Source: Panagrolaimus kolymaensis
Lineage: Eukaryota > Nematoda > Chromadorea > Rhabditida > Panagrolaimidae
Direction: 5' to 3'
DNA length: 64,000 nucleotides
Assembly (NCBI GenBank): GCA_028622995.1
Contig: JAJQJQ010000073.1
Location: 612,606-676,605 of the forward strand
Positions 22,326 to 33,410 of the stretch are shown here, in pieces. The notes beneath the pieces are model-generated. The model was not told where the DNA came from and did no database searches. It saw only the letters and a program-made list of their open reading frames with translations. The position numbers and the translations under genes are program-made. Within the stretch, counting starts at the first letter, position 1. Each line of letters starts with the position of its first letter.

Positions 22326-24779
22326 ATGGAAACAACTGATCATCGTCAACGTAATGAAGGCTTGAAACAAGTAAACGATAACGAAGCAATGGAACTTGTA
22401 CGTTTACATTTTTTTATCTCTTTATATCATTATGCATACCCACTTTTCCAATTTATTTGCTTTGATAGAATCTTCTTTCTTCATTTTTTATTTCAACACA
22501 ACAATTTTATTCAAGACCTCTCGATAATGCAGCTTCTTGTTAGCAGCTACCATAATAATTACAACGCTGCAACGTTGTTTTTGATTCTAAAACTTGTCAA
22601 TTATTTACATGCTTACAACTTTTTCAACTATTGACTGTGATTTTTTAGGCAGCTGCAGCTGAACTTGTTTCAATATCAAATGCTCTTGGATCATCTCAAC
22701 AACAACGACACTCATCATTACCAGAAAATATCGAAGTTAAGATTAACAGTGTTCTTTCTGGTTTTAGATTTCCAGTTAGTATTGATTTTCAAAAACTTTG
22801 TACATTTTCATCGAACTATTCTTTTGGTAAAAGTGGTAAAGCAAAAAGACGACTATTGGATCCTCAGTGTACTGCAATGATTTGTGGCAATGGGTATATT
22901 AGTATTATGGGAAACAAAAGGTTTGCCTCTTTTCACTCTTTTATTCATCTTTTTTGTTACTGAATTTATCTTTTTTTAGTGAAGCTGATTCTCGACGTGC
23001 TGCTGATTTAGTGAATCTCGAAATTGAACGAGTTATGGAACGTAAAGCTCAATCACCAGCAGATTTTAGCATAAAAAATGTCTTTGGTGGTGTCAAGTTT
23101 TGTTTTCTCATCAATCTTCATAAGGTTTGCTTGATTTTTCCATTTGTTTTTTTTGTTGAAAAATGGTTACTTTATGGATGTTGTGGTTTGATGCTTTATA
23201 TTTTTTTAGATTGTATCAAAATATCCCAAAGAATCTTCTTATGAGGAGCGTGAAAGATGTTGCTTTGTTAATTGGCTGATGACTGAACCCGAATCAACGT
23301 TAAAGATTTATTCAACCGGTTATATTAAAGTCGAGAATGGTTAGTTTTGTTGGTTTATTTTGAATCAAAGATGTCTATAGTTATCTAAGATGTCTTTACA
23401 TTTATATTATTTAACTTAATCATACTTTCTTTTTAGCAAAATCTGAAGGTGATGTTCACAAAGCCATTGAGAAAATTTATGATATTGTACTTGAATTCCA
23501 TTGTCAAAAAGTAGCTAGTAAGCCTACAAGAAAACGACAAAGAAAGAATAATAATGGTATTAATGCGTCTGCTGATAGTTCAAATGGTCCAGTTCCAAGA
23601 AAACGCCGACGAAAGAATGACAATTGTCCTCCAATTACTGGCAGCAAGATGATATCTCCTCAAATGTTTGCTATTTCAAAGAATCCAAGAAGAAGTCGAA
23701 CAATCAGCATTATTACCATAGAAGACTCACCTATTGATTCTGGCTCAAAAATGGCAACTCATCGAAGTGGAAATGGTTTTCGTTTTACTTGCTCTGATAC
23801 TTGTCCGAACTTCCGTGCTGTAGCATTAGATGACTCAGATGTTCAAATTATTTCAAGTCCTCAAAGAAGTCGTGATGCTGCGAATTCAAATGCTATTGGT
23901 CTGAAGATACTTGATGATCCTGTTGGAAGTCAATCGTCGAATCATACCTTCTCTAGCATTACTCATGCGAAGTTGCTTGCCGAACTATCTGATTGTTCTT
24001 TGATCGAAACTCCTCGTCCATTGGTTAGTACCACCGATTCAAGTGTTAATGATCCGCTTTCACTCACACAAATATCTGGTAATTCTGAAATGGGAACTGA
24101 AACACCTCGAAGAAATCAATCATTGAATGTAACCAATTCCAGCAGTATTGGATCGAATACGTTTGTTGAACTAAAAGATGATTCTGTAATTGATCTTGTT
24201 ACTCCTCTTCGAAGAAATGATTCATTTAGTTTTACAACATCAAGTATAACTGATTCGAAAATTTTAGCTGAACTCGCTGATGATTTTTCTATCATTGCTT
24301 CGATAACTCCTTCTCGGCGCTCTTCTGTCAGTGGATCAATGAATAAATCAAGATTTCTTGATACTCTTTCACCTGATTCAACTATGGCAACAATTTCAAG
24401 CACCAATCGAAGTCTCTTCCTTCCAGAATTGTCGTCATCATCATCCTCCTCATCATCATCCTCATCAGATGATTCCGTTGCTGTTACACCAAAAGAAATT
24501 AAACGTTCAAGCTGCCACTCAAATACGAAAGCATCCAAGCTGGTTGAAAGATTTTCTGTTTTTCCATGTGACTCAACTCCAAAAAGAAGAAGAAGTGAAC
24601 GTCTTAATCTTTCCTCAAACATCGATGCAACTATGATCATTGAAAACTTTTCTGATGTATCAAGCTTTGAAACTTCTGAAATGAACCAAACTGATAAACT
24701 CAACTTTAGTGTCTTTAACAATACAACTTTACCTCCTTCTGATGATCCTGGTGCTTCGGAAGAAACTATCGATGGTTGA
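22326..24779 (+). CDS. Divergent TBP-like paralogue with long Ser/Asp-rich tail
   Basis: Five exons (22326-22397, 22649-22920, 22980-23124, 23210-23339, 23437-24779) join to 653 residues. Residues ~48-215 align with the TLF gene next door: I-E-V-K-I-N-S-V-L-S-G-F, D-P-Q-C-T-A-M-I-C-G-N-G, S-E-A-D-S-R-R-A-A at the same exon boundary, V-S-K-Y-P-K-E-S-S-Y-E, and I-Y-S-T-G-Y-I-K-V. Three of the introns sit at the same places as in TLF, so this is a local duplicate that diverged strongly; the DNA-facing and TFIIA/TFIIB-facing residues are poorly kept. Two basic stretches (K-P-T-R-K-R-Q-R-K and P-R-K-R-R-R-K) are likely nuclear signals. The last ~420 residues carry at least six degenerate units with acidic-hydrophobic cores followed by S/T-P-x-R/K (for example V-I-D-L-V-T-P-L-R-R), resembling SUMO-interaction and kinase sites. 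Function unknown. Confidence 0.8.
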
Positions 24780-25120
24780 GGATATTGCATCAAGATGGTT
24801 ACGGATTTATGATGGAGCTGTTGTTGTTTACTATATAATTTTTATTAACTTTTTTTGTTTATTGTTTTTTATGTTGTCACATTTTTGCATTGTTTTGTTT
24901 TGTTTTGTCAAGTAAACGGTTTTTTGTTAAAGCTCAACTTCGTCTTTGATTATTTACAGTAAAGGTCTTTCCCTTTACAAGCATTTTTTTTTGTTCCAGA
25001 TAAAAAAAGCCCACGATAGTATGCACAAAAACCTAACCACTGTAGCAACTTTTTTTATCTTTATTATTCTTCTTCAAATTACACAAAACTTAATTTAACA
25101 AAGTTTATAAAAAGCATAAA
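24780..25120. other. Convergent intergenic region
   Basis: The 3' ends of the TLF-like gene (+) and a serpentine receptor (-) face each other. T-rich UTR sequence; nothing else seen. Confidence 0.5.
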
Positions 25121-26669
25121 TTATGTAATCATTGATTGTACTCGATTAATTCTTCCATGATTATTTGTTGCTGCCACAGTACTAACAACTGCCACAGTAT
25201 GAATATTTCTTATATTTGTAGAAAAATTTGTTTTAGAAAATGATAAAGCTGTTTTAAAAAATATTGTTCGAAGTTTTGGATTTAATATTAAAACACAAAA
25301 TGGTGAAGTCAACGATGCTATATCCAATGCAATATTTTGTGCTGGAGTTATAAATGTTAATGCAAGCACAGGATTTTGATATGTAAAACCAAATAATAGC
25401 ACCTTTAAAAAAGTTATATTTAAATTAAAGTTAGAAAAGTACGGTAAAAGCTATTTTTTGGAAAGTTTTTGAAATTAATTAAGTCTCAAAGGATTAGTCG
25501 TCTGATCTCAAAGGAATAAAAGTTGTTGCAAAAAATAATTGTTGCTTTTTTGTAGTTCACAAAATCCAAAAGTGAAAAGTCAAAAAATAAAATGAAATAC
25601 GGTAAACTTGCAACTCAAAATAGAAAAAAATTCTGAGATTCAAAGTACTGTATTTTTTTGTTTTGTTTTACCTTTGAATCTTCCAACAAAAAAGCCGTAA
25701 TTTTTTCCCCATCACAAAATATTATTCTCTTTTTGGGTCAGCAAAAAAAAAACTTACTTCAATGGAAGTATAAAATAAATGAGTGATGAGTAAAACGACT
25801 GAAACAGCAAACAATCGAATATCATTATGAAATTGTTTTTTATTTTCAACTAAACGCTTTCGTCGTCGATATAAAAACGTTACAGTAAAAATATCCATTG
25901 CAATTGTGAGTATGCAAGAAATTATGGACATGGTGAGTAAAAAGGTGGATTTTCGAACCTGCAAAAAAAAAAAGTAATTTATAATTTTCTGATCATGAAT
26001 ATCAAAATTCTGTTTAAAAAAAAGTCTAAAACACAACAAAAATTTTGTTATAAAAAAATCGGGTTTTACTGTATCGCAATGAAATTTTGTCTTTTGGGGT
26101 TTTTACTGTGTAAATTATTTTTAAGCCTGATTTAAACTTACAATAGCTCCCATACTATTATTATTTATTCGATATCCTTTATAATTAATAGCTGGATAAT
26201 CAATAAACATATAATAGCTTCCAGCCACTAATAACCAAGACATATAACAACCAGGAATAAGAAAAATTAAAAGGACAATAATCCAAAATTTATCTGGATT
26301 CCAAAAAAAATTATAACTTTTAACCATTATTATTGCGGAGAAACGATTAAATGCCATTAAAACATGAACAATAAATTGAGAATGTTGTAATACGCAAGCA
26401 ATATAATACCAAATAGTTAAAACTAAATTTTGTTTAGAAAGTGAATCACAAAATGGGAAAAGTAATGGAATTTGTCCCAATCGATCATTGATATAAAACA
26501 TTGGAATTAAAGCTAAATCAATGATGGCGAGAAGTTTGATGAGATTATAAAATGGTGAATGCATTTCAGCTGCGGTGTAACGAAATAGCATCCGCGCAAA
26601 TAGGCAATAAATAATGTAACATGGAATTAAATAAATTAAAGGCCAAAGAGCTTGGATTTCATTTGTCAT
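25121..26669 (-). CDS. Serpentine chemoreceptor, SRG/SRV-like
   Basis: Exons 26142-26669, 25758-25958 and 25121-25402 give 336 residues with seven hydrophobic segments. The short N-terminus leads directly into TM1 (L-I-Y-L-I-P-C-Y-I-I-Y-C-L-F). The H-S-P-F-Y-N-L-I-K-L-L-A-I-I-D-L segment at TM2 and H-S-Q-F-I-V-H-V-L-M-A-F-N-R-F in TM3 are typical of the SRG superfamily, where N-R-F replaces the DRY motif of rhodopsin-type receptors. The C-terminal tail is cytoplasmic and Thr/Asn-rich. Such receptors are expressed in chemosensory neurons; the ligand is unknown. The gene at 38895 is a paralogue with the same intron positions, in opposite orientation. Confidence 0.85.
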
Positions 26670-28089
26670 TGTTTAAATCAGACACTGAAATATTTGTAAA
26701 AATATTTTTAAGAAGAAATTATAAAATTTTAAGCGCCCACGCGGAATATTATTTTTTTAAATAAAAATGCAAACAACGATTTGAAAGCAAAAGTTTTGTT
26801 TCAAAGAAAGAAAAATAATTTCTCACTTCTTAAATTGAAACTTGCATTTTGCTTTTGAATTTTAAAAGATTTTAGAAGACTTTATTAAAAAATGGAAGAA
26901 AATTTGAAGGAAAATCTCTCACAATTTTAAAAATTTGGTGATTAAAGGAAAAAAGTCGTCACTTAACCTTAAATTTTATTTACCAAAAAACAATATAGTA
27001 TTTAAAAAAAACTAAAATAGGAAAAAGGTTTTATTTCCTTCTGAGCTTTTTATAGCCCTCTTTTATTTTCTTTACCCACAAATTCGCTATTGTTTTTTGA
27101 AAAAAAAAATTATTCAACAACAACAATTTCCGAATTCAATGAACATTGAAAAGTTGATGTGGGAAAATTTTATTATTATTTATTTTTGTTTTACAAATTT
27201 AACATTTACGTGAAAATTTTAAAATTTTGATACGATTTTTTGTTTGTTTTTTGACCGTCACGCAATAATATTATTTTTGGGTAAAACAATTCAAAAACTT
27301 TACTATTATTTTTTATTCTTTACGAACTAGGAAGTTTTTATTTTTGCGCGATTGGTATAATTCCTTTTTTTGGTTCACTTGCATAAAACAAGAGAAGAAG
27401 GATGACACTACAAAAAAACATTTATTGGTTTTTCTTCCCTGAAAGTGAGAAGAAAAAATGTTGCATGGAAGTTAGAAGGATACGAATTACAGTAATTCCA
27501 AAACGAAAAATTTAAATCAAATCCAAAAAAATTATTTTATTAAATTTTCATTTTCTTTGAGCTATGTTTTATTTTTTCAACAAAGTTTTTAATAAATAAA
27601 AAAAAAATAGTTGGCTAAATATTTTTTAGAAAAACTAAAAAAATTGGCACATAAAATTAAAAAAGCAACTTTATCTTAAAAGTAATTTTTATAATTATGT
27701 ATTTTCAACTCCCTTTTGGCGTATATCTTTGCATTTATCAAATAAAAAAATAGTAAAATAAAAAACAGCGCATGTTCAAATCCCATTGGCCCATCCTCAT
27801 ATCTGCATTTGCCTGTGAAAACAAAAACATAGTTTACCGTACCCGCCTCTTTTAAAAAGTATAAAAGTTATGTTTTGTTTATAATGTATCTTTTTTAGTC
27901 GCACGTTTTATTTTTTTTGATGATATTTTTTTATAACAAAACTCAAGAGAATTTAGCATTTTAACTTTAAAAGATGGATCCTCATTAATTTGCTAAATTT
28001 GGATAAATATTTTTCTTTCTTCTGTGTTTTGAGATGAATCTCAAGGGATTCTTAGATAGCAAAGAATCATAGAAAAAAAGGTTGGATTA

Positions 28090-28990
28090 TTGAAAACAAA
28101 AAAAACGTGATTGGGAAAAATGAGAAAAGATTAAAGCTTAATAATGAAAAATTTAGTAAATGCAAAAAAATATAAACCTAAATAAATAAAATATTTTCAA
28201 AAAAAAAAGGAAAAAATCCGATACATCAAATTTAAAATATGTAAGATAACTTTTTTTTTAAACAAGAGTCCTTCTTTGGCGGCCATTAATAATAATCATC
28301 AAGAAAAATTTCTTTTACCATCACACTTGTTTTCGAATAATTCATGCTTCGAAAGTTAATTTTTTAAGTAAAATTTTAGCAGCAAAAAAATTTAATTTTA
28401 CGCTTAAATAAATTTTCAAAGAATCTTTTATAAGAAAAATAAGTCTAAATATTCAACGAGCAAACAAAATATACGATAATGCAGGAAATTAATAGCCTTT
28501 GTTTAATTAGCTATTATTACGCCTTGAAATTAATTTCAAACCAAGCCCTTGTAGCTAGCATTTATTCAACAAAAATAAATTATAAAAAAGAAGCAAAACT
28601 TTTATTAAAATAAAAATGGAACAAAAAAAGGCAACATTTAAAATAAAATGAAAATTTGAAATTGCAACAATTGGTTGGAAATTATTTTATGTAACATGGA
28701 ACATATAAAAAAAGAATATAAAAAGATGTGTTTTCTTTTAGGTAAAAAAATATATATATAAACTTATTAGTAGTGTAAATCGGAAGAAGAAGAACGAAGA
28801 TGCGAGTCTTTGATGATGACGATGCTTGCTTGTTTGCACTTATTCAAAAGAAATATTAATGTTTTTCAATCAAAAAGCCTTTTTGTCAATGAACTTTATA
28901 TTTATTTTATGGATAAAGGAAGCTAATTTATGTCCTCTTCAGAATACTACAAACTTGTTGTTGCTATTTTATTACTAAGTAAAAAAACCA
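28090..28990. repeat. Dispersed repeat, copy B, split
   Basis: Near-identical pieces to 1290-1560. The first ~45 bp match ends near 28137 (GAGAAAAGATTAAAG). The match resumes near 28785 with TCTTTGATGATGACGATG and runs to about 28980. The intervening ~640 bp is either an insertion in this copy or a deletion in the other. Confidence 0.6.
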
Positions 28991-30408
28991 AAAAAATATT
29001 ATTTATTGTGGTTTTCCTAGAAACCTTAAATTCACGTATGATTTTTTTAATGCAAGGAAAATATAAGATTTTTTCTTAAAAAATAATTAAGGTTGATATA
29101 TTTAGATTTAGCGGTTTGTCACAGTGTTTTTTATTTTTTTCGTTTGATTTATTTTGGACATTAAAACTTATTATTCTTTTTTGAAAGGAGTCTCCCAGAT
29201 TTCACAGCTCTTTTTTCTTAATAGTCCTTTGATGATTTTTTTTGTTACAACGCTTGTAAATCACTGTGGATGCGCGCGCGTCTGGTTAAAAAAATTATTT
29301 GTTTTTTCTTTGTTACTCTGTTTAGCTCCGATCTATCTAATCCCTTTATCTTTAATAAGTGTTTATTCGTTGACACATACGACGCTATTATATCGAAAAT
29401 ATGGCAAACATCAATCAAAAAAAACTGTTATGGTTTTATTAGTCTTCAAAAAAACATCCAGAAAAAATTTGTGTAATGTGGCCTCTTTTTTTTGGTCGCG
29501 GCTAAATGAAAAATAACAAAAACGATTGCTGCGCAACCCAATATCAAAAAACAAATGCTTTTTTCTTAGCCTTCTCCATTCTTTCATTTTTGTGGAAGGA
29601 TTTTTTTGCGGGTTAGTTCTTTATTTATATTTGTTTCCTTTTGCTCCGGATCTTTTCTTTTCCAATCGGCTTGATTACCTTTTTTGATAACAGAAATAAA
29701 TGGCATTGTTTTTGTATTTTGCCGTACTTCTCTTTTTTAAGAGTTCATTCATCAACTTTTCGTTACTGTGGACATTCACGCGATGTCTACGTTTTCTATT
29801 TTTATAATTTTTCTTGATTTCGTAATCTTAGCCTTTGTTTACCTCATTTTTTTCCAAATTATGTAATAGTCAGCGATTTTATAAAGCATGAGTATGGTGA
29901 AAATCAAAGAATAATGACTGACAGTATTGTTCAAATTAGTATGTCGCGTGATATGTCCATCCCCTTTTTCTGCCAATATAAAAAAGTACCTTTGCTTTTC
30001 TTTTATTCATCTTAGTTTTGATGATTATATTTGGATTTTTAAATATAGCTAAATTAATAATACAAATCCGGCCCGAAAACAGTTTTCGATGGAGGTCTGG
30101 CGATTAAATGTCTAATTTTTTTAATGCTTTGCATCATCCCTTCAAAAATCTCCACCGCCAAAAAAAAGTGTTTCGTCTTTTTTGTTTTGGCATAAGTGTA
30201 AGAAAATTGCGCAAGACGACAATATCAAATATCGTTTTTTTTCTTAGCCTCCTATTTTTGAAAACACTTTGTGAACCTTGCTTTTTTTATTTCCCTCTTT
30301 TTTCGTATTTTTCAGGTTGGTTTATTTAATATCTGAAAATTCTTTGAAATAAACAAAAAAAAAAGAAGATTACTGTGGTTTTTTAAAGCCTTTCTGTCTC
30401 TTTCCCAA

Positions 30409-30427
30409 CCCCCCCCCCCCCCCCCCC
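30409..30427. repeat. Poly-C/poly-G homopolymer of 19 bases
   Basis: A run of 19 C on the plus strand, standing alone in very AT-rich DNA. The complementary G run can form G-quadruplexes; such tracts are deletion-prone in nematodes lacking the FANCJ-type helicase DOG-1. Confidence 0.9.
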
Positions 30428-30767
30428 TTGTTTTCTACATATATTGTTTTTGTTCTGTATCGTTTTTTTTAATGAAGAAGAAGCGATAAGGATTTTTTTG
30501 TGTTGCAAGTTTTGATTTTTTCTTTTTAAGTTGTGATTTGATTCCTCATATTTAAAATCCGTCTCTAAAGAATATTTTTTCGATCACTGATTTGAATGCT
30601 TTTATTTATTTTTGGTTTTCATTTGTTAATGATTGCAGTTATTTTTTTATTGGTAAATTTGTAAAAAATAGAAAAAATAATGGTAAAAATTATTTAAAAA
30701 CAAATGCTTTTTTTAAAATAGTGCCCTTCTTTTTTGTTTCTGAAAAAAAATAATAACATTAAAAAAT

Positions 30768-32680
30768 TGCTGATTCACGTTTTGAGTTACAGTGTTCAAT
30801 AAAGCAGATGGATTTTTTTATCCAAATATTTATTATATGATTTTTAAAGATTATTCCAAACAGGGTTTTGAATCGCATACCAATTATGACCTTCAACCAA
30901 CATCCATAATTTATTAATGAACCTCCTCCTCCTCTATCTCTATGTACACGACGATCACTTCGAGTTGAACGTAACAACTATAAATTGCTTCCAAATCGGC
31001 ACCATAGGATTTATTTTTAAAAATATGATTAAAATCGTATGTAAAAATGCATAATTAATGTTAAAAATAAGGCACTTTTCATGTGTAATTTTTTTTTTAT
31101 TCAAAACATTTTTTTTCATTTTCTTGCTTCAAAGCATTGATACATGTGTTCATTTAGAACTCAACAACGTCTGGAACTCAAAATTTTTGAATTGCGGCTA
31201 TTTTTTTTATTTTCCATGTAATTTTTGTTTATTTTTTTAACCATGAAAATATAAGTCAAAAGTAACTCGATGCCTCAATTAAAGAGATACTAAACCTCGA
31301 AGTTTCATTCATGCATGCCCAATATAAATTTTCTAAGCCACATAGCTCAATCAGAGTCTTTTCTTTCACTAAAGAAATACAGATCGATTTTTGTAGATTT
31401 AGATGTGATTTATCACTTGTGATAAACAAAATTTTTTAAAAGTTTCATTACTTTTGACTTTGGAATTATTTTAACTTTATCAAAGAATTTTTTGCTTTAA
31501 GTGTAAAAACATTAATTTTTGAAGGCTTCCAAATCGTCACCATAGGATGCGTTTTAAAAAATATCATTGAAAATGGATGTAAAATAGCATAAAAAATGAT
31601 ATTAATAAAGCACTTTTCCTCTGGAATTTTTTTTCTTATTCAAAAAGTTTTAAACTAAATTTTATGTCTCTATGATTGCTTGATACACCAAATAAATATA
31701 TAATTTCTTGTTGAAGGTCTTATTTGGTAGGCAAATCTCTAAGATTACTCAAATATTTTTTAAAAAACATAAGAAAAATATTTGGATAAAAAATCCATAT
31801 GCTTTATTGAGCTCCGTAACTCAAAACGAGATTCTCTAATTTCTTGCATCAAAGCTTGATATGTGTTCAAAAAAAGATTCATCGATTGAAGTACTTCCAG
31901 TGGACGGAATAAAAAATCCTGTTGGGAATAATTTTAATTTATTTAATAATAAATATTGAAAACAAAAAAACCTTTGAAAAAAAAAATTCTAATTCAAAAC
32001 TTAAAAATTTGAATATTTAATGTTGGTTTTTAATTTTCATAGCCACCTAGCTCGATTTGAGCCTTATCTTTCACTAAACAAATATGTTACCGTTTTTGTA
32101 GGTTTTTATGTGATTTATCACTTTTGATAAACAAATTTTTTTTAAAGCTTTCTTACTTATGAGCTTGGAATTATTTTTACTTTATTAAAGCATTTTTTGC
32201 TTTAAGTGTAAAAACATTAATTTTTGATGGCTTCCAAATCGTTACCATACGATCCGTTTTTAAAAATATCATTAAAAATGGATGTAAAAATGCATAAAAA
32301 ATCATAAAAATAAGGCAATTTTTCTCTGCAATTTTTTTTCTTATTCAAAAAGTTTTAAAATAAATTAGGTATCTCAACGCTTGCTTGTTGCATCAAATAA
32401 ATAAATAATTTTTGGTTGAAGGTCATAAATGGTATGCGATTCAAAATCCTCTTGGCATTAATCCTTAAAAATTAAAAGAAAAATTATGGGATAAAAAAAT
32501 CCATATGCTTTATTGAGCTCCGTAACTCAAAACGAGTTTCAGCAATATCTAAGCTTGATATATGTGTTCAAAAAAATGTTCATTGATTAAAGTACTTTCA
32601 ACGGACGGAATCAAAAATCCTGTTGGGAATAATTTTAAAATATTTTATTAAAAATAAATGGTTCTAAAAAACTATATGTC
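30768..32680. repeat. ~705 bp repeat in direct copies with an inverted partial copy
   Basis: Landmarks repeat at constant spacing. GCTTCCAAATCG occurs at 30987, 31525 and 32230. TTTATTGAGCTCCGTAACTC occurs near 31800 and 32510. TCCTGTTGGGAATAATTTTA occurs near 31918 and 32618. The last two intervals are about 705 bp, giving two fairly complete tandem units. At 30768-30945 the sequence is the reverse complement of the part around 32395-32535, so the array begins with an inverted piece. No ORF, target duplication or terminal repeat was identified. Divergence between units looks like 15-20 percent by eye. Confidence 0.75.
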
Positions 32681-33029
32681 CAATTCAAGACATAATTCAA
32701 AACGTGATTCACTAACGTCTTCTTCCTCTATGTTTGATGCATACATTGGTATGTCTGGAAATTGTTTTTTTCGCAGCCATTTCTGAAATGTCTTGTATTT
32801 GCATGAAATTATTTCAAAAAAAATAATTAAAAACAAGAAAAAATAAGATCTGCTGAAGGGGCAAAAAAAAATTTGTTTCATAATTAAAACTTCTAAAATC
32901 CTTCAACACTCAACAGACTGTTTTTGGTTTTTTTGTACATGCATCAAATATGTTAAAACATTAAAAAGAATTTGTAGAATTAATTCTTATGATAAACTAG
33001 AAATTTAAATAAGCCAAAAAAATCAAAAA

Positions 33030-33100
33030 TTTTGTTGTTGTTGTTGTGGGTGTTGTTGAGGTTGTTGTTGTCGTTGAGGTTGTTGTTGTGGTTGTTGTTG
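33030..33100. repeat. GTT-rich microsatellite
   Basis: Imperfect (GTT)n with GTG, GAG and TCG interruptions on the plus strand, directly next to the tRNA-like cassette. Confidence 0.8.
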
Positions 33101-33104
33101 TGCA

Positions 33105-33170
33105 CCGGGATTCGAACCCAGCGAAAATTCTGCAACGTCTTGCAAAAATTCCACTGCGCTACGAAACCCG
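33105..33170 (-). other. tRNA-like A-box/B-box cassette
   Basis: On the minus strand TAGCGCAGTGG (A-box) is followed by GGTTCGAATCCC (B-box). The T arm is perfect: CTGGG pairs with CCCGG around the seven-base loop TTCGAAT. A four-base GCAA/TTGC hairpin lies between the boxes. The acceptor stem does not pair, so it is a tRNA-derived element or decayed tRNA rather than a working tRNA gene. Confidence 0.5.
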
Positions 33171-33410
33171 ATAACACATCATTGATAACAACATAAAAAA
33201 AGTAATTTTATTTTTATTATTTAACCATAAAAATTAAGAATTTAAAATAATAACAACAATCAACACCTATTTGCGTCATTAAAAAAAAAATAAATGCATT
33301 TTTATCTTTATTACTTTTTTTAAATTTCCATCATTTTTTTCTCAAATAAATAGATGCTTGATCTCAAAGAATTTTATGATTTTTTTTCTTTCGTTGATCA
33401 AAATTTAAAG

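Larger units (their letters stand above)
26670..33410. other. 6.7 kb gene-free, repeat-bearing region
   Basis: No spliced gene could be built on either strand. It contains copy B of a dispersed repeat (28090-28990), a 19-base C run (30409-30427), a ~705 bp repeat array with an inverted piece (30768-32680), a GTT/GTG microsatellite (about 33030-33100) and a tRNA-like cassette (33105-33170). The remaining sequence is homopolymer-rich with no coding periodicity that can be seen. Confidence 0.6.

Noticed and set aside
24116..24793. 225-residue minus-strand ORF
   Set aside because: It is antisense to the Ser-rich last exon of the TLF paralogue; no splice sites or domain.
29154..29516. 120-residue hydrophobic plus-strand ORF
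   Set aside because: Composition follows the T-rich DNA; no acceptor, no family signature and an overlapping ORF in another frame of equal quality.
30768..32680. CRISPR-like or satellite array
   Set aside because: The unit is ~705 bp, diverged, with only about two copies and an inverted piece; no short regular spacers.
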